Position numbers and translations under genes: made by a program
Source of the DNA: JAFLCM01 sp964510955
GTDB taxonomy: Bacteria; Planctomycetota; Phycisphaerae; Phycisphaerales; UBA1924
Length of the DNA stretch: 64,000 nucleotides
Reading direction: 5' to 3'
Assembly (NCBI GenBank): GCA_964510955.1
Contig: CAZEDW010000004.1
Location: 1-64,000 of the forward strand
Part shown: piece by piece, positions 1 to 7,482 of the stretch
Layout: every line of letters starts with the position of its first letter
How positions within the stretch are numbered: the stretch's first letter is position 1
Notes under the pieces: model-generated
Seen by the model: the letters and a program-made list of their open reading frames with translations, nothing else
The model's database searches: none
What the model was told of the DNA's origin: nothing

Positions 1-69
1 TCAGAGAAGCGAGGCGCGCGATGGTCCGCAAGCACCGCACGCACCGCGTTCCCCCTGTAGCTAAGCCCA

Positions 70-1362
70 TTACGCGGCCTCCGCTTCGACCCCCGCCCCG
101 GCGGGGGTTTTCTCAGTGGGGGCCGGGACGGCCGGCAGGCCCGGGGCCTTGCGGCCCGAGGCGTTCACTCGGGTCGCCCGCTTGCCGCTGAACCGCTCCC
201 AGCGCCGCACCGCGGCGTCCACATAGACCGGCTCAATCTCCAGCGCGTAGCACGACCGTCCCTGCTGCTCGGCGGCAACTAACTGTGACCCGCTGCCGCT
301 GAAGGGCTCGAAGCAGATGTCCCCCGGCTTGGTGTGCTTGCGCATGGGTCTAGCGAAGATCTCTACCGGCTTCTGGGTGGGGTGCTCGTTGCCCACCACC
401 CGCGCCTTGCCCTCCCAGTCGATCTCCCACACCGAGTCGTAGGTGTGGTCGCTGTCGTGCTCGGGCTGGCTGCCCTTGACCCAGCCCATCATGCAGGGCT
501 CGTGGCGGAAGTGCCAGTAGACCCGGCCGAACACGGGCGAGGGCTTGACCCACACGATCTGTTGATGGTCCAGAATGTTGAGCTGCTCCCAGACGTTGGA
601 GATCAGCGCCTGGCGCTTGTGGGCGTGCCAGCAGTAGATGGCGGCCTTGGGGGCCAGGACGCTGACGACGTTGGTAAACACACCCCGGAAGAACCCGTCG
701 GCGTCGGTGATGTCGATCTCGTGGTAGGTGGCGGTCCAGTCCTTGCCGCTGTCGTTGGGGCGGTCGCCGGTGTAGTCAACCAAATAGGGCGGGTCGGTCG
801 CGCACAGCGCGGCACGATTGCCGTTCATCAACCGGGAGACGTCATCGGCGCTGGTGGAGTCGCCGCAAAGCAATCGGTGCGCCCCCAGCGTCCACAGGTC
901 GCCCTTGCGGGTGACGGCTTCGGCCGGCACAGGGGGGACCTCGTCGGGATCGGCCTTACCCTCGTTGGGCGGGGGGGCCAGGATCGAGGTGAGTTCCGCG
1001 TCGGTGAAGCCGAGCGCCGACAAGTCGATGCCGAGGTCCCTCAGCTCGATCAACTCCCCCGGCAGCAGCTCGGCGTCCCAGGTGGCGATCTCGTTGACCC
1101 GGTTGTCGGCGATGCGGTACGCCTTCGCCTGCTCGGGCGTGAGGTCGGCGACATGCACCGGCACCTCGGCCAGCCCCAGCAGCCGGGCGGCCTTCCACCG
1201 GGTGTGCCCGACGACGATCACGCCGTCCTTGTCCACCACCACGGGCTGGCGGAACCCGTAGGCGCGGATGCTGTCGGCCACCGCCTGCACGGCGGCGTCG
1301 TTCTTTCTGGGGTTCTTGTCGTAGGGACGAATTGAATCAACCGCGCGGAGATCGATCTGCAT
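70..1362 (-). CDS. ParB-domain DNA methyltransferase
   Basis: 430 aa. The N-terminal ~125 residues form a ParB/sulfiredoxin-like domain with the nucleotide-binding signature GHTRWKAARLLG. The rest is an amino-methyltransferase: catalytic motif DPPY in CATDPPYL near residue 190 and the SAM-binding FEPFSGSGSQ near residue 358. Motif IV preceding motif I is the beta-class order of N4-cytosine/N6-adenine enzymes. Such ParB-methylase fusions are typical of phages and integrative elements, and no restriction enzyme is adjacent, so this is probably an orphan modification enzyme. It is the first gene of an element that interrupts comM. It diverges from the small gene at 1550. The target sequence cannot be told from the protein. 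Confidence 0.88.
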   Translation of the reverse strand: MQIDLRAVDSIRPYDKNPRKNDAAVQAVADSIRAYGFRQPVVVDKDGVIVVGHTRWKAARLLGLAEVPVHVADLTPEQAKAYRIADNRVNEIATWDAELLPGELIELRDLGIDLSALGFTDAELTSILAPPPNEGKADPDEVPPVPAEAVTRKGDLWTLGAHRLLCGDSTSADDVSRLMNGNRAALCATDPPYLVDYTGDRPNDSGKDWTATYHEIDITDADGFFRGVFTNVVSVLAPKAAIYCWHAHKRQALISNVWEQLNILDHQQIVWVKPSPVFGRVYWHFRHEPCMMGWVKGSQPEHDSDHTYDSVWEIDWEGKARVVGNEHPTQKPVEIFARPMRKHTKPGDICFEPFSGSGSQLVAAEQQGRSCYALEIEPVYVDAAVRRWERFSGKRATRVNASGRKAPGLPAVPAPTEKTPAGAGVEAEAA

Positions 1363-1549
1363 GGAGGCCCCCTGGAAATGGGCGCTAGCGCTCGGCGTCC
1401 CCCGGTGGGAAGCGATGAGCGCCGCGATAGGGCATCATAACCGCCCGGCGCGCGGTACCGAGCCGGCGCGAGAGGAAAAATGCAGGAAAAGGAAGTCGGC
1501 GGTGCGGGCCGCGCCCGCGCACCGCGGCGCAACGAACAAGGAGGCACTG

Positions 1550-1906
1550 ATGGCCCGCTCATTCATACCGAGGCCCGCTTACTACCACGTCCACGTGACC
1601 AAGGACGGCACGATCGTGATGGCGTTCCCCGACCGCAAGCCGGCGAGGCACAAGCGCGAGCGGGGCGAACTCACCGACGCCGACGGCTGCTTCGGATGGG
1701 CCGGATGGGACCCGGCGAAGCCCGGGCTGTCGGATTGGGCGAAGGGGGCGGCGGCGTGTGCGATCGCCACCAATCTCAACCTCAAGAAGGCGCTCCGCGT
1801 CCGCGTTGAATCCCGATTGCAGGCGATTGAGGAGAAGCTCAACGCCGCAGAGCGCCGCCTTATCGAACTCGCCGATTTGTTGAAGCGGCTCGACGGCGGA
1901 CGTTGA
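1550..1906 (+). CDS. small element-borne protein, paralogue of next gene
   Basis: 118 aa, no family recognised. The start is fixed by a strong Shine-Dalgarno (AAGGAGG, six bases before the ATG); a longer frame opens at 1361 but has no such site. The N-terminal half contains YYHVHVTKDGTIVMAF and looks beta-rich. The C-terminal half contains AIATNLNLKKALR followed by a probable amphipathic helix with alternating Leu/Ile (VESRLQAIEEKL onward). The next gene has the same architecture, including IIATNLNTRRAIR, so the two are probably tandem paralogues. Strong SD use differs from most host genes in the window, in keeping with a mobile origin. Function unknown. Confidence 0.75.
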   Translation: MARSFIPRPAYYHVHVTKDGTIVMAFPDRKPARHKRERGELTDADGCFGWAGWDPAKPGLSDWAKGAAACAIATNLNLKKALRVRVESRLQAIEEKLNAAERRLIELADLLKRLDGGR

Positions 1907-1953
1907 GTACATCGCTCCGCCCCGCAATCGCCGGTAACCAAAGGAGATGGACC

Positions 1954-2316
1954 ATGCTGACACCAAAGCGACGGCGGAAGATGCACTATCACGCTTCTTC
2001 ACTCCATGACAGAACGGTGCTTGCGGCGCTCCCAATCCGCAAGCCGAGCCAGCGCATCATGAAGCAGTACCACGCCCGGGTTGACGCCGACGGCGTCGTA
2101 GAGGAGTCCTCGCGGAACGGGATGGAACTGTCGGACCCGAGGAACGAGACACGTACCAGGTTCCAGGACATCATCGCCACGAATCTCAACACCCGCAGAG
2201 CGATCCGCGATCTGGTCCTTCCCGCCCTTGCAGCGCTGGCAGATGACGTCGAGGCGCTCCGCCGAGACCTGCTCGCAGCGACGGAATCCTCCCGCCAGCC
2301 CCCGCCCGGAGCCTAA
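1954..2316 (+). CDS. small element-borne protein, paralogue of previous gene
   Basis: 120 aa. The start is set by AAGGAG shortly before the ATG at 1954. After a basic N-terminus (MLTPKRRRKMHYH) it carries QYHARVDADGVVEE, which lines up with YYHVHVTKDGTIV of the preceding protein. It then has IIATNLNTRRAIRDLVLP and a Leu/Ala-rich C-terminal helix (ALAALADDVEALRRDLL). The shared TNLN...R/K-A-I/L-R core supports an ancient duplication. It is the last gene before the element boundary, 100 bp from the interrupted comM. No enzymatic motif is visible; a helical oligomerisation or DNA-associated role is possible but not shown. Confidence 0.72.
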   Translation: MLTPKRRRKMHYHASSLHDRTVLAALPIRKPSQRIMKQYHARVDADGVVEESSRNGMELSDPRNETRTRFQDIIATNLNTRRAIRDLVLPALAALADDVEALRRDLLAATESSRQPPPGA

Positions 2317-2343
2317 TTCAAAAGCTCACCGTCACGGTCACTT

Positions 2344-2369
2344 GGTCACAACTACAAAGAGTTGTGCCC
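2344..2369. repeat. inner copy of attachment-like site
   Basis: GGTCACAAC, then the 8-nt spacer TACAAAGA, then GTTGTGCCC. The arms CACAAC and GTTGTG are perfect inverted repeats. The upstream arm with the first four spacer bases (a 15-nt TTGGTCACAACTACA counted from 2342) is repeated exactly 66 bp downstream. Arms around an 8-bp spacer are the usual architecture of a tyrosine-recombinase core site; assigning it to that class is inference. Confidence 0.5.
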
Positions 2370-2409
2370 AACCGACCGGCACGGAAGTCGGCCTCCGTAT
2401 CTGGCGCTT

Positions 2410-2435
2410 GGTCACAACTACAGGATGTTGTGCGC
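2410..2435. repeat. junction attachment-like site of element and comM
   Basis: GGTCACAAC, spacer TACAGGAT, then GTTGTGCGCC. The left arm is element DNA; the right arm is comM itself, encoding the His-Asn of its GAHNIL end. The comM stop codon (minus strand, 2418-2420) lies in the left arm and spacer. The site therefore marks the element/host boundary. Confidence 0.55.
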
Positions 2436-3176
2436 CCCGGACGCCGCCACGATGATGGCACGCTTCACGGCTTCCTGCCCGCGGACCTCGGCGAAATCCA
2501 CCTCGGCGTCGGACGCGGCGATCAGCGACGCGACGTCCACCGGGGGGTGGGGCTGGGCCTGAAGGTTGCCGTTGAGGATGCCCACGATCTCCGGGAGCGA
2601 CGCGACGCCGATGGCCTCGACGCCGGAGACGACGGCGGCCTCCTGGGCGTTCTCGGCGGGGACGACGACGCCGCGCATCCCGCGCTGGCGGGCCATGGCG
2701 GCCATCGCCAGCGCGCCCTTGATGGGCCGGACGCGCCCGTCGAGGGAAAGCTCGCCGGCGAAGAGGTATTGGCGGTGATCGATGACGGAGTCTGGCGGCG
2801 GGGCCGCGGCGCCCTGCGAGCCCGGGTGGGGCATGCCGCGCGGCGTCACGCGCCCGGTTTTCTCGCGGGCCAGGGCGCCGCCGGGCACGATGGTGCCGTC
2901 GGCGATGAGCAGCCCGACGGCGATCGGCAGGTCGTACACCGGCCCCTCTTTGCGCACGTCCGCGGGCGCGAGGTTGACCACCAGGCGGCCGTCGGGCCAG
3001 CGGAAGCCGGTGTTGCCCACCGCGGCGCGGACGCGCTCGAGCGATTCCTTCACGGCGGCGTCGGGCAGGCCGACGACAACCTCCTTGCGCTCGCCGCCGA
3101 TGTCGATATCACATTCGATCTCGCAGGGCGCGGCGTCGATCCCCTGGAGCACGTAGCTTTGGACGCGGGCGAGCAT
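2418..3176 (-). pseudogene. comM: 5' fragment of comM/yifB, interrupted before Walker A
   Basis: 252 aa corresponding to the N-terminal half of the Mg-chelatase-like AAA+ protein ComM/YifB (usually about 500 aa), a helicase that supports branch migration in natural transformation. Visible hallmarks are MLARVQSYVLQGIDA at the start, VEIDIGGE-like strand, and VGLPDAAVKESLERVRAAV. An extra Pro/Gly-rich stretch of about 25 residues sits at ~98-125. The frame ends GAHNIL-stop, whereas intact relatives continue directly into GPPGSGKT (Walker A). The stop is supplied by foreign sequence, so the ATPase half is lost. The start at 3176 is supported by TAGACT six bases upstream. The 3' half should lie beyond the left edge of the window, on the far side of the element. 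Confidence 0.85.
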
Positions 3177-3182
3177 GAGGGC

Positions 3183-3188
3183 AGTCTA
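3183..3188 (-). promoter_or_regulatory. -10 hexamer of comM fragment, leaderless-type
   Basis: TAGACT on the minus strand (within GATAGACT) ends exactly 6 nt before the ATG at 3176, so transcription should begin at the start codon. Confidence 0.5.
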
Positions 3189-3920
3189 TCGACGCAGGAT
3201 CGCGAGCGCAAAGCCGAGCGTCCCCCGCCCCCAGCGCCGGTACGCGTCGCGCCACGCGCGGCTGCGGGTCAGCATCGCGGGCGCCTCCGGGTCGGCTGGG
3301 TTGGCCGCCACGAAGTCGTCGATGGCGCGGGCATGGGCACACTCGTATTCGTCCCACTCGCGCTGCGTCGCCGTGGTGCACCAGCGGGCGTTGAACCCCA
3401 GTTGGTCGGCGGCGGCGAGCAGCCCGTGAAGCGTCGGCATCTCGCCGAGGGTGATGCCGGTGGCTGCGAGGTACTCCTGTGCCGGCTGATTCTCCCAGAC
3501 TCCTTCGCCGATGAGTGCTTCGCCGCCCGGCTTGACGATGAGCCGCAACTGATCAAGCGCCTGTGCCCACCCGCCCAGCGCGTGGGACGAGCCCAGGCAG
3601 ACGGCGCCGTCGTACGTCGCCGGGGGGACGCTCCGCACGAACGCGCCGGCGTCGCGGTTGTGAATAACAACGGGCGCGCCGCGCGACCTGCGCCGGGCTT
3701 CGTCGCACATCGGTTGTGATGAATCAACGGCGTCAACTGTCCCGCGCCAGCGGCGGGCGATCCGCGCGGCGACTTCGCCCTTGCCGCAGCCGACGTCGAT
3801 CACCCGGGCGCCGTCGGGAAGCGCCATGAGCGACAGCGCGCGGTCAATGGCCGCCTCCGACATCGGGTTGGCGAAGCTCAGCGCGGCGTGCGCTACGGAG
3901 GTGTACTTGCGCGGGTCCAT
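3186..3920 (-). CDS. class I SAM-dependent methyltransferase
   Basis: 244 aa from ATG 3920. The frame is open to 3941, but TAGCCT lies 7 nt before 3920, favouring the shorter form that begins MDPRKYTSVAHAALSF. The glycine-rich SAM motif I is RVIDVGCGKGEVAARIARRW near residue 34, and the acidic end of strand beta-2 is VDAVDSSQPM. The substrate is not recognisable; similarity is to generic methyltransferase-11/25 small-molecule enzymes. It lies 9 bp downstream of the comM start on the same strand and is therefore transcribed toward comM, with which it may share transcripts. Confidence 0.8.
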   Translation of the reverse strand: MDPRKYTSVAHAALSFANPMSEAAIDRALSLMALPDGARVIDVGCGKGEVAARIARRWRGTVDAVDSSQPMCDEARRRSRGAPVVIHNRDAGAFVRSVPPATYDGAVCLGSSHALGGWAQALDQLRLIVKPGGEALIGEGVWENQPAQEYLAATGITLGEMPTLHGLLAAADQLGFNARWCTTATQREWDEYECAHARAIDDFVAANPADPEAPAMLTRSRAWRDAYRRWGRGTLGFALAILRR

Positions 3921-3927
3921 CGGCGGG

Positions 3928-3933
3928 AGGCTA
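3928..3933 (-). promoter_or_regulatory. -10 hexamer of methyltransferase, leaderless-type
   Basis: TAGCCT (in GGATAGCCT, minus strand) followed by 7 nt and the ATG at 3920. This spacing decides between the two candidate starts. Confidence 0.5.
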
Positions 3934-3973
3934 TCCGCCATCCGCGGTTGTCACGCGGCAAGGCGCCCGCGCG

Positions 3974-5485
3974 TCACCGGGGCGGGTCGCGACGCGTGCA
4001 AACCGTCTTGGGCTCGGTGAAGAAGCGGATCGCGTCCTCGCCGCCCTCGCGGCCGAGGCCGGACTGCTTCACGCCGCCGAAAGGAACGCGGAGGTCGCGG
4101 ACCAGCCAGCAGTTGATCCAGACGGTGCCGGCGTCGAGGCGCTCGGCGGTGCGCTGGGCTTTGGCCTGGTCGTTGGTCCAGACGCTCGCGGACAGGCCGT
4201 AGGGGGTGCTGTTGGCGAGCGCGGCGGCGTGGGCTTCGTCGTCGAAGGGCGCGATGCAGGCGACGGGGCCGAAGATCTCCTCCTGCATGACGCGCGTGCC
4301 GGGGGCGAGGCCGGTGATGACGGTGGGTTGCAGGAAGCTGCCGCTGCGGCAGCGAGGGGGGAGCGAGTTCGGGCTGGGGGGTTGCCCGCCGAGTTCGATC
4401 TTGCCGCCTTCGGTGCGCGCGAGGTCAATGTAGGAACGGACCTTGGCGAGGTGCTGAGCCGAGACCAGCGCGCCCTGCTGGGTGGATTCGTCGAGGGGGT
4501 CGCCTTGCTTCAGGGCGCGGGTGTGGGCGAGGAAGCGGTCAAGGAAGCGGGGGTAGATGGTGCGCTCGACGAGGACGCGCGAGCCGCAGAGGCAGATCTG
4601 GCCCTGGTTGCTGAAGGCGGCGCGGACGGCCTGGGCGGCGACGGCATCGACATCGACGTCGTTGAAGACGATGGTGGGGTTCTTGCCGCCGAGCTCGAGG
4701 GAGAGTTTCTTGATGAGCGGGGCCGCGGCGGCGGAGATGGCGCGCCCGGTGGTGGTGCCGCCGGTGAAGCTGATGGCCTTGACGAGCGGGTGCGTGGTGA
4801 GGGGTGCGCCGGCGCGGGGGCCGGTGCCGTGGATGATGTTGAGGACGCCGGGGGGAAGGCCGGCCTCGATGGAGAGCTTGGCGAGCATGAACGCCGTCAT
4901 GGGCGTGAGCTCGCTGGGCTTGCAGACGGCGGTGTTGCCGCAGGCGAGCGCGGGGGCGATCTTCCAGGAGAGGAGGTAGAGGGGGAGGTTCCAGGGGCTG
5001 ATGAGGGCGACGACGCCGAGGGGAGGGCGGAGGACGGTGTTGATGTGGGATGTGGGATGTGGGATGTGGGATGTGGGGGCCGGCGCGGGGGCGGTGGTTT
5101 CGTAGGTTTCGGCGGTGCGGTTGAGGATGGCCTGGGCGAAGAAGCGGAAGTTGGCGGCGGCGCGCGGGATGTCCATGGCGCGGGCGAGCGCGATGGGCTT
5201 GCCGGTGTCGATGGACTCGGCGCGGGCGAGGGGTTCGAGGTCGCGCTCGATGAGGTCCGCGAGACGGCTGAGCAGGGCGCTGCGCTGTAGGGGCGGCGTG
5301 GCGGCCCAGGCGGGGAAGGCGCGGTGCGCGGCTTCTACGGCGCGCTGGGCGTCGGTTGGGTCGGAGTCGGGGAGCGTGGAGTAGGGGGCGCCGGTGGCGG
5401 GCTCGGTGTTGTCGAGGGTGGCGCCGGATTGGGCGGGGAGGAGCTCGCCGGCGATCAGGTTGAGGATGGCGGGGAGGCGTGACAC
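3974..5485 (-). CDS. NAD(P)-dependent aldehyde dehydrogenase
   Basis: 503 aa, normal family length, GTG start with TACGCT 6 nt upstream. ALDH superfamily marks are present: ISPWNLPLYLLSWKIAPALA (cofactor fold), SFTGGTTTGR, the general-base motif LELGGKNP and the nucleophile cysteine in FSNQGQIC. The C-terminal WTNDQ and PFGGVKQSGLGREGG segments are also typical. The sequence is closest in style to 2-hydroxymuconic semialdehyde/betaine aldehyde dehydrogenases, but the substrate is uncertain. About 20 residues before TVLRPPLGVVALISPW are encoded by a 7-bp tandem repeat and read PTSHIPHPTSHI, an unusual insertion in the oligomerisation-strand region. Confidence 0.92.
   Translation of the reverse strand: MSRLPAILNLIAGELLPAQSGATLDNTEPATGAPYSTLPDSDPTDAQRAVEAAHRAFPAWAATPPLQRSALLSRLADLIERDLEPLARAESIDTGKPIALARAMDIPRAAANFRFFAQAILNRTAETYETTAPAPAPTSHIPHPTSHINTVLRPPLGVVALISPWNLPLYLLSWKIAPALACGNTAVCKPSELTPMTAFMLAKLSIEAGLPPGVLNIIHGTGPRAGAPLTTHPLVKAISFTGGTTTGRAISAAAAPLIKKLSLELGGKNPTIVFNDVDVDAVAAQAVRAAFSNQGQICLCGSRVLVERTIYPRFLDRFLAHTRALKQGDPLDESTQQGALVSAQHLAKVRSYIDLARTEGGKIELGGQPPSPNSLPPRCRSGSFLQPTVITGLAPGTRVMQEEIFGPVACIAPFDDEAHAAALANSTPYGLSASVWTNDQAKAQRTAERLDAGTVWINCWLVRDLRVPFGGVKQSGLGREGGEDAIRFFTEPKTVCTRRDPPR
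5043..5077. repeat. 7-bp tandem array inside aldehyde dehydrogenase
   Basis: Five perfect copies of ATGTGGG (plus strand). On the coding strand they are CCCACAT repeats that encode the PTSHIPHPTSHI stretch. A related array lies about 0.5 kb away at 5558-5606. Confidence 0.85.
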
Positions 5486-6126
5486 GGTTGGAGCGTATCA
5501 CGCGGTGGTGGGGGTGATGGGGGAGTGGAGGTGTGGGGGTGAGACGGTGCGGGGGGAATGTGGGATGCGGGATGTGGGATGTCGGAAGTCGGATGTGGGA
5601 TGTGGCTCGCGGCGGCGCGTGGAGCTGTGGCGGGGCGTGGTGGGCGGGGGCACCGACCCGAGGACGGGTCGGTGGCACGGGCGTTCATGCGCAGGAGCGC
5701 GGAAGCGGCGCGGCGGGCGGTTTCGGGGCTCTTGGCGCTGAGGGCTCGAACGAGCGCCTGGACGGCGGCGGGCTGGGAGTGGGCGACGATCATCTCGGCG
5801 CGGCGCTGCTCGGCCTGCTGCAAGCGCGCGAGCATGGCTTGTGCCTTGGGCGATTCGATCAGCTCGGTGATCTGCTCGAAGCGCAGCTTGTGCTTGACGG
5901 CGACCTTGACGAGCGTGAGGTCGGGGTTGAGGTAGTCGAGCAGGACGGCGGCGGTGTCGGGGTGGGGAGCGGGAGTGGGTGTGGGAGTGTGGGGGTGAGG
6001 GGGTGAGACGGTGAGCGTGGGCGACGGTGGTTCGGCGAGGCGGAGGGATGGCGCGTGTGTGGGCGGCGTGGTGGTGGGCGCACGGTCGGCGCCTGAGCGG
6101 GCGCGCAGGGTGGCGGCGGCGGGCAT
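5455..6126 (-). CDS. unknown protein with repeat-derived tail
   Basis: 223 aa. Residues ~65-155 look like a real helical domain (LLDYLNPDLTLVKVAVKHKL, then ITELIESPKAQAMLARLQ), with a possible helix-turn-helix near its start as in small terminase-like or regulatory proteins; no firm family. The first ~60 residues are Pro/Thr/His low complexity. The last ~70 are encoded by a palindromic repeat (5651-5674) and a 7-bp array (5558-5606), so the natural C-terminus may have been replaced by repeat read-through. The 3' end overlaps the aldehyde dehydrogenase start by 31 nt. Existence of the core gene is likely; the tail is doubtful. Confidence 0.5.
   Translation of the reverse strand: MPAAATLRARSGADRAPTTTPPTHAPSLRLAEPPSPTLTVSPPHPHTPTPTPAPHPDTAAVLLDYLNPDLTLVKVAVKHKLRFEQITELIESPKAQAMLARLQQAEQRRAEMIVAHSQPAAVQALVRALSAKSPETARRAASALLRMNARATDPSSGRCPRPPRPATAPRAAASHIPHPTSDIPHPASHIPPAPSHPHTSTPPSPPPPRDTLQPCHASPPSST
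5492..5497 (-). promoter_or_regulatory. -10 hexamer of aldehyde dehydrogenase, leaderless-type
   Basis: TACGCT (in TGATACGCT, minus strand) followed by 6 nt and the GTG start at 5485. Confidence 0.5.
5558..5606. repeat. degenerate 7-bp tandem array
   Basis: Seven units related to ATGTGGG: ATGTGGG, ATGCGGG, ATGTGGG, ATGTCGG, AAGTCGG, ATGTGGG, ATGTGGC. It falls in the tail of the unknown gene 5455-6126. Confidence 0.8.
5651..5674 (-). repeat. hairpin repeat, copy 1 of a covarying family
   Basis: Perfect 10-bp stem CACCGACCCG / CGGGTCGGTG around loop AGGA (TCCT on the minus strand), flanked by GTGCC on the minus strand. Copies at 12860 and 12907 share stem ends, loop and flank but differ by compensated stem pairs. 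Confidence 0.75.
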
Positions 6127-6237
6127 GGTGAAAGTCCCCGGGTGACTTGGGTCGGACGCTCACGGTGAGCGCTTCAGCGAGAGTGTGCGCGCGAATCGGG
6201 GGCGGGCAAGGGAGAGCTTGCGCAGGTACAGATAATT

Positions 6238-6288
6238 GCGCACAGGGGTAGTCAGTGCGCGCGAAATTGTCTGTGACCGGTTGACAAT
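6238..6288. promoter_or_regulatory. two adjacent inverted repeats, operator-like
   Basis: GCGCAC (6238) and GTGCGC (6255) are separated by 11 nt; then ATTGTC (6266) and GACAAT (6283) are again separated by 11 nt. GTGCGCGCGAA also occurs at 6185-6195 and 6255-6265. This lies in the AT-richer gap upstream of the unknown gene at 6126 (minus) and downstream of the LamG gene. Identical spacing in two different dyads suggests regulator binding; no regulator is identified. Confidence 0.35.
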
Positions 6289-6377
6289 CTGGATGGCGAG
6301 GTGGTGGTGCGCCGTCTCTGCCTATTGGATTTCAGCCCTCCCGGATTGAGGACGGAATGACGAGCGTGCGCAGAGGC

Positions 6378-7298
6378 TCAGTCGCAGGGCTGGCCGAAGC
6401 GGGAGAGGAGGATGACGAGGTCGGAGGTGTTCACGACGCCGTCGTAGTTGATGTCGCCGGTGGCGCCGATGGAGACGGGCTGGCCGAAGCGGGCGAGGAG
6501 GAGGGTGAGGTCCTGGGTGGTGCGCTGGGCGTCGGCGTTGAGGTCGCAGAAGCACTGCTTGGGGCCGGCGGCGGCGGTGGGGTCGGCGTGCATGGCGGCG
6601 ATGTCGGCGGCGGTTATGGCGTAGTCGTAGACCTGGACCTCGTCGATCTGGCCGCGGAACGCGCCGACCTCGCCGGTGGAGTTGTTGTACACGCCGGCGA
6701 TCATGAACGATGGGATGGGGTGGGGGTTGGTGCCGGAGAAGGCGTTGGCGGCTTCGCGGACGCCGTCGACCCAGAGCTCGCGGATGGTGAAGCCGCCGAT
6801 GTAGCGGTAGGTGCAGACGAGATGGTGCCACTGGTTGTCGGTGACGATGGTGGAGCCGTTGCAGTCGGAGCTGGGGATGTCGTTGACGTAGAAGATGGAG
6901 CGGAGGGGGTTGTTGTAGCCGCCGCCGAGGGTGTTGACGCCCACGATGTAGCCGTTGGGGATGCCGGTGAAGTGACGGCTGAGGGGGACGAGGGCGTCGT
7001 CGGCGTCGTCGGTCCTGATCCAGAGGGAGATAGAGAACTCGGGGTTGGCGTCGATGTTGTAGGTGTTGCCCATGGTGACCCAGCCGCCGCCGTAGACGGG
7101 CAGGCTGAGGCAGTTGCCGGCGATGCCGCCGGGCGAGAAGGCGGCGTTGCCGACGAGGGTGCCGTTGGGGCCGGGGGCGCTGTTGAAGGCGGTGGAGCCG
7201 GAGGTCTCGTTGAAGGACCAGCGGCCGACGGGGGCGGCCACAGCGGTGGTGGCGAGTGCGAGGGTGCACACAAGGGCGGCGGCGCGGGGGGTGGTCAT
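6378..7298 (-). CDS. secreted LamG-domain protein with dockerin-like end
   Basis: 306 aa. A signal peptide (residues 1-22, ending AVAAP) precedes a LamG/concanavalin-like lectin domain (~25-240) with WSFNETSG, the EFSISLWIRTDD strand and the IDEVQVYDYAIT end typical of LamG-like domains. The C-terminus has two EF-hand-like repeats, CDLNADAQRTTQDLTLLLARFG and a second starting DINYDGVVNTSDL, the dockerin-type tail frequent in Phycisphaerae. It is probably exported and cell-surface associated, binding carbohydrate. The start is supported by GGAGAG just upstream of the ATG. Confidence 0.88.
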   Translation of the reverse strand: MTTPRAAALVCTLALATTAVAAPVGRWSFNETSGSTAFNSAPGPNGTLVGNAAFSPGGIAGNCLSLPVYGGGWVTMGNTYNIDANPEFSISLWIRTDDADDALVPLSRHFTGIPNGYIVGVNTLGGGYNNPLRSIFYVNDIPSSDCNGSTIVTDNQWHHLVCTYRYIGGFTIRELWVDGVREAANAFSGTNPHPIPSFMIAGVYNNSTGEVGAFRGQIDEVQVYDYAITAADIAAMHADPTAAAGPKQCFCDLNADAQRTTQDLTLLLARFGQPVSIGATGDINYDGVVNTSDLVILLSRFGQPCD

Positions 7299-7341
7299 GG
7301 CTCTCTCCGGTGGGGCGCGGCGGCGGCCGCTCTCCGGGATG

Positions 7342-7369
7342 AGGCTATCACAAGGGGTTTGGCGTTCAA
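7342..7369 (-). promoter_or_regulatory. promoter of LamG-dockerin gene
   Basis: Minus strand TTGAAC (7364-7369), a 16-nt spacer, then TAGCCT (7342-7347). It predicts a ~37-nt leader containing the GGAGAG ribosome site, unlike the leaderless neighbours. Confidence 0.5.
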
Positions 7370-7482
7370 AGGCTTTTTTGCGTGTTTGGACGGCGGGGAC
7401 AGGTAAGAATCAGGCATGGCCCGGTGCGTTGGCGAAGCATGGTTGCATTGAGGGACACGGGCGGCTGGAGCAGCCGACCGCG

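Noticed and set aside
1..69. A gene fragment at the left edge
   Set aside because: Only short frames with stops at 61-63 and 1-3 on the minus strand; nothing can be supported.
1..2420. Insertion sequence or transposase in the element
   Set aside because: No transposase or integrase is encoded in the visible part; the recombinase, if any, lies outside the window.
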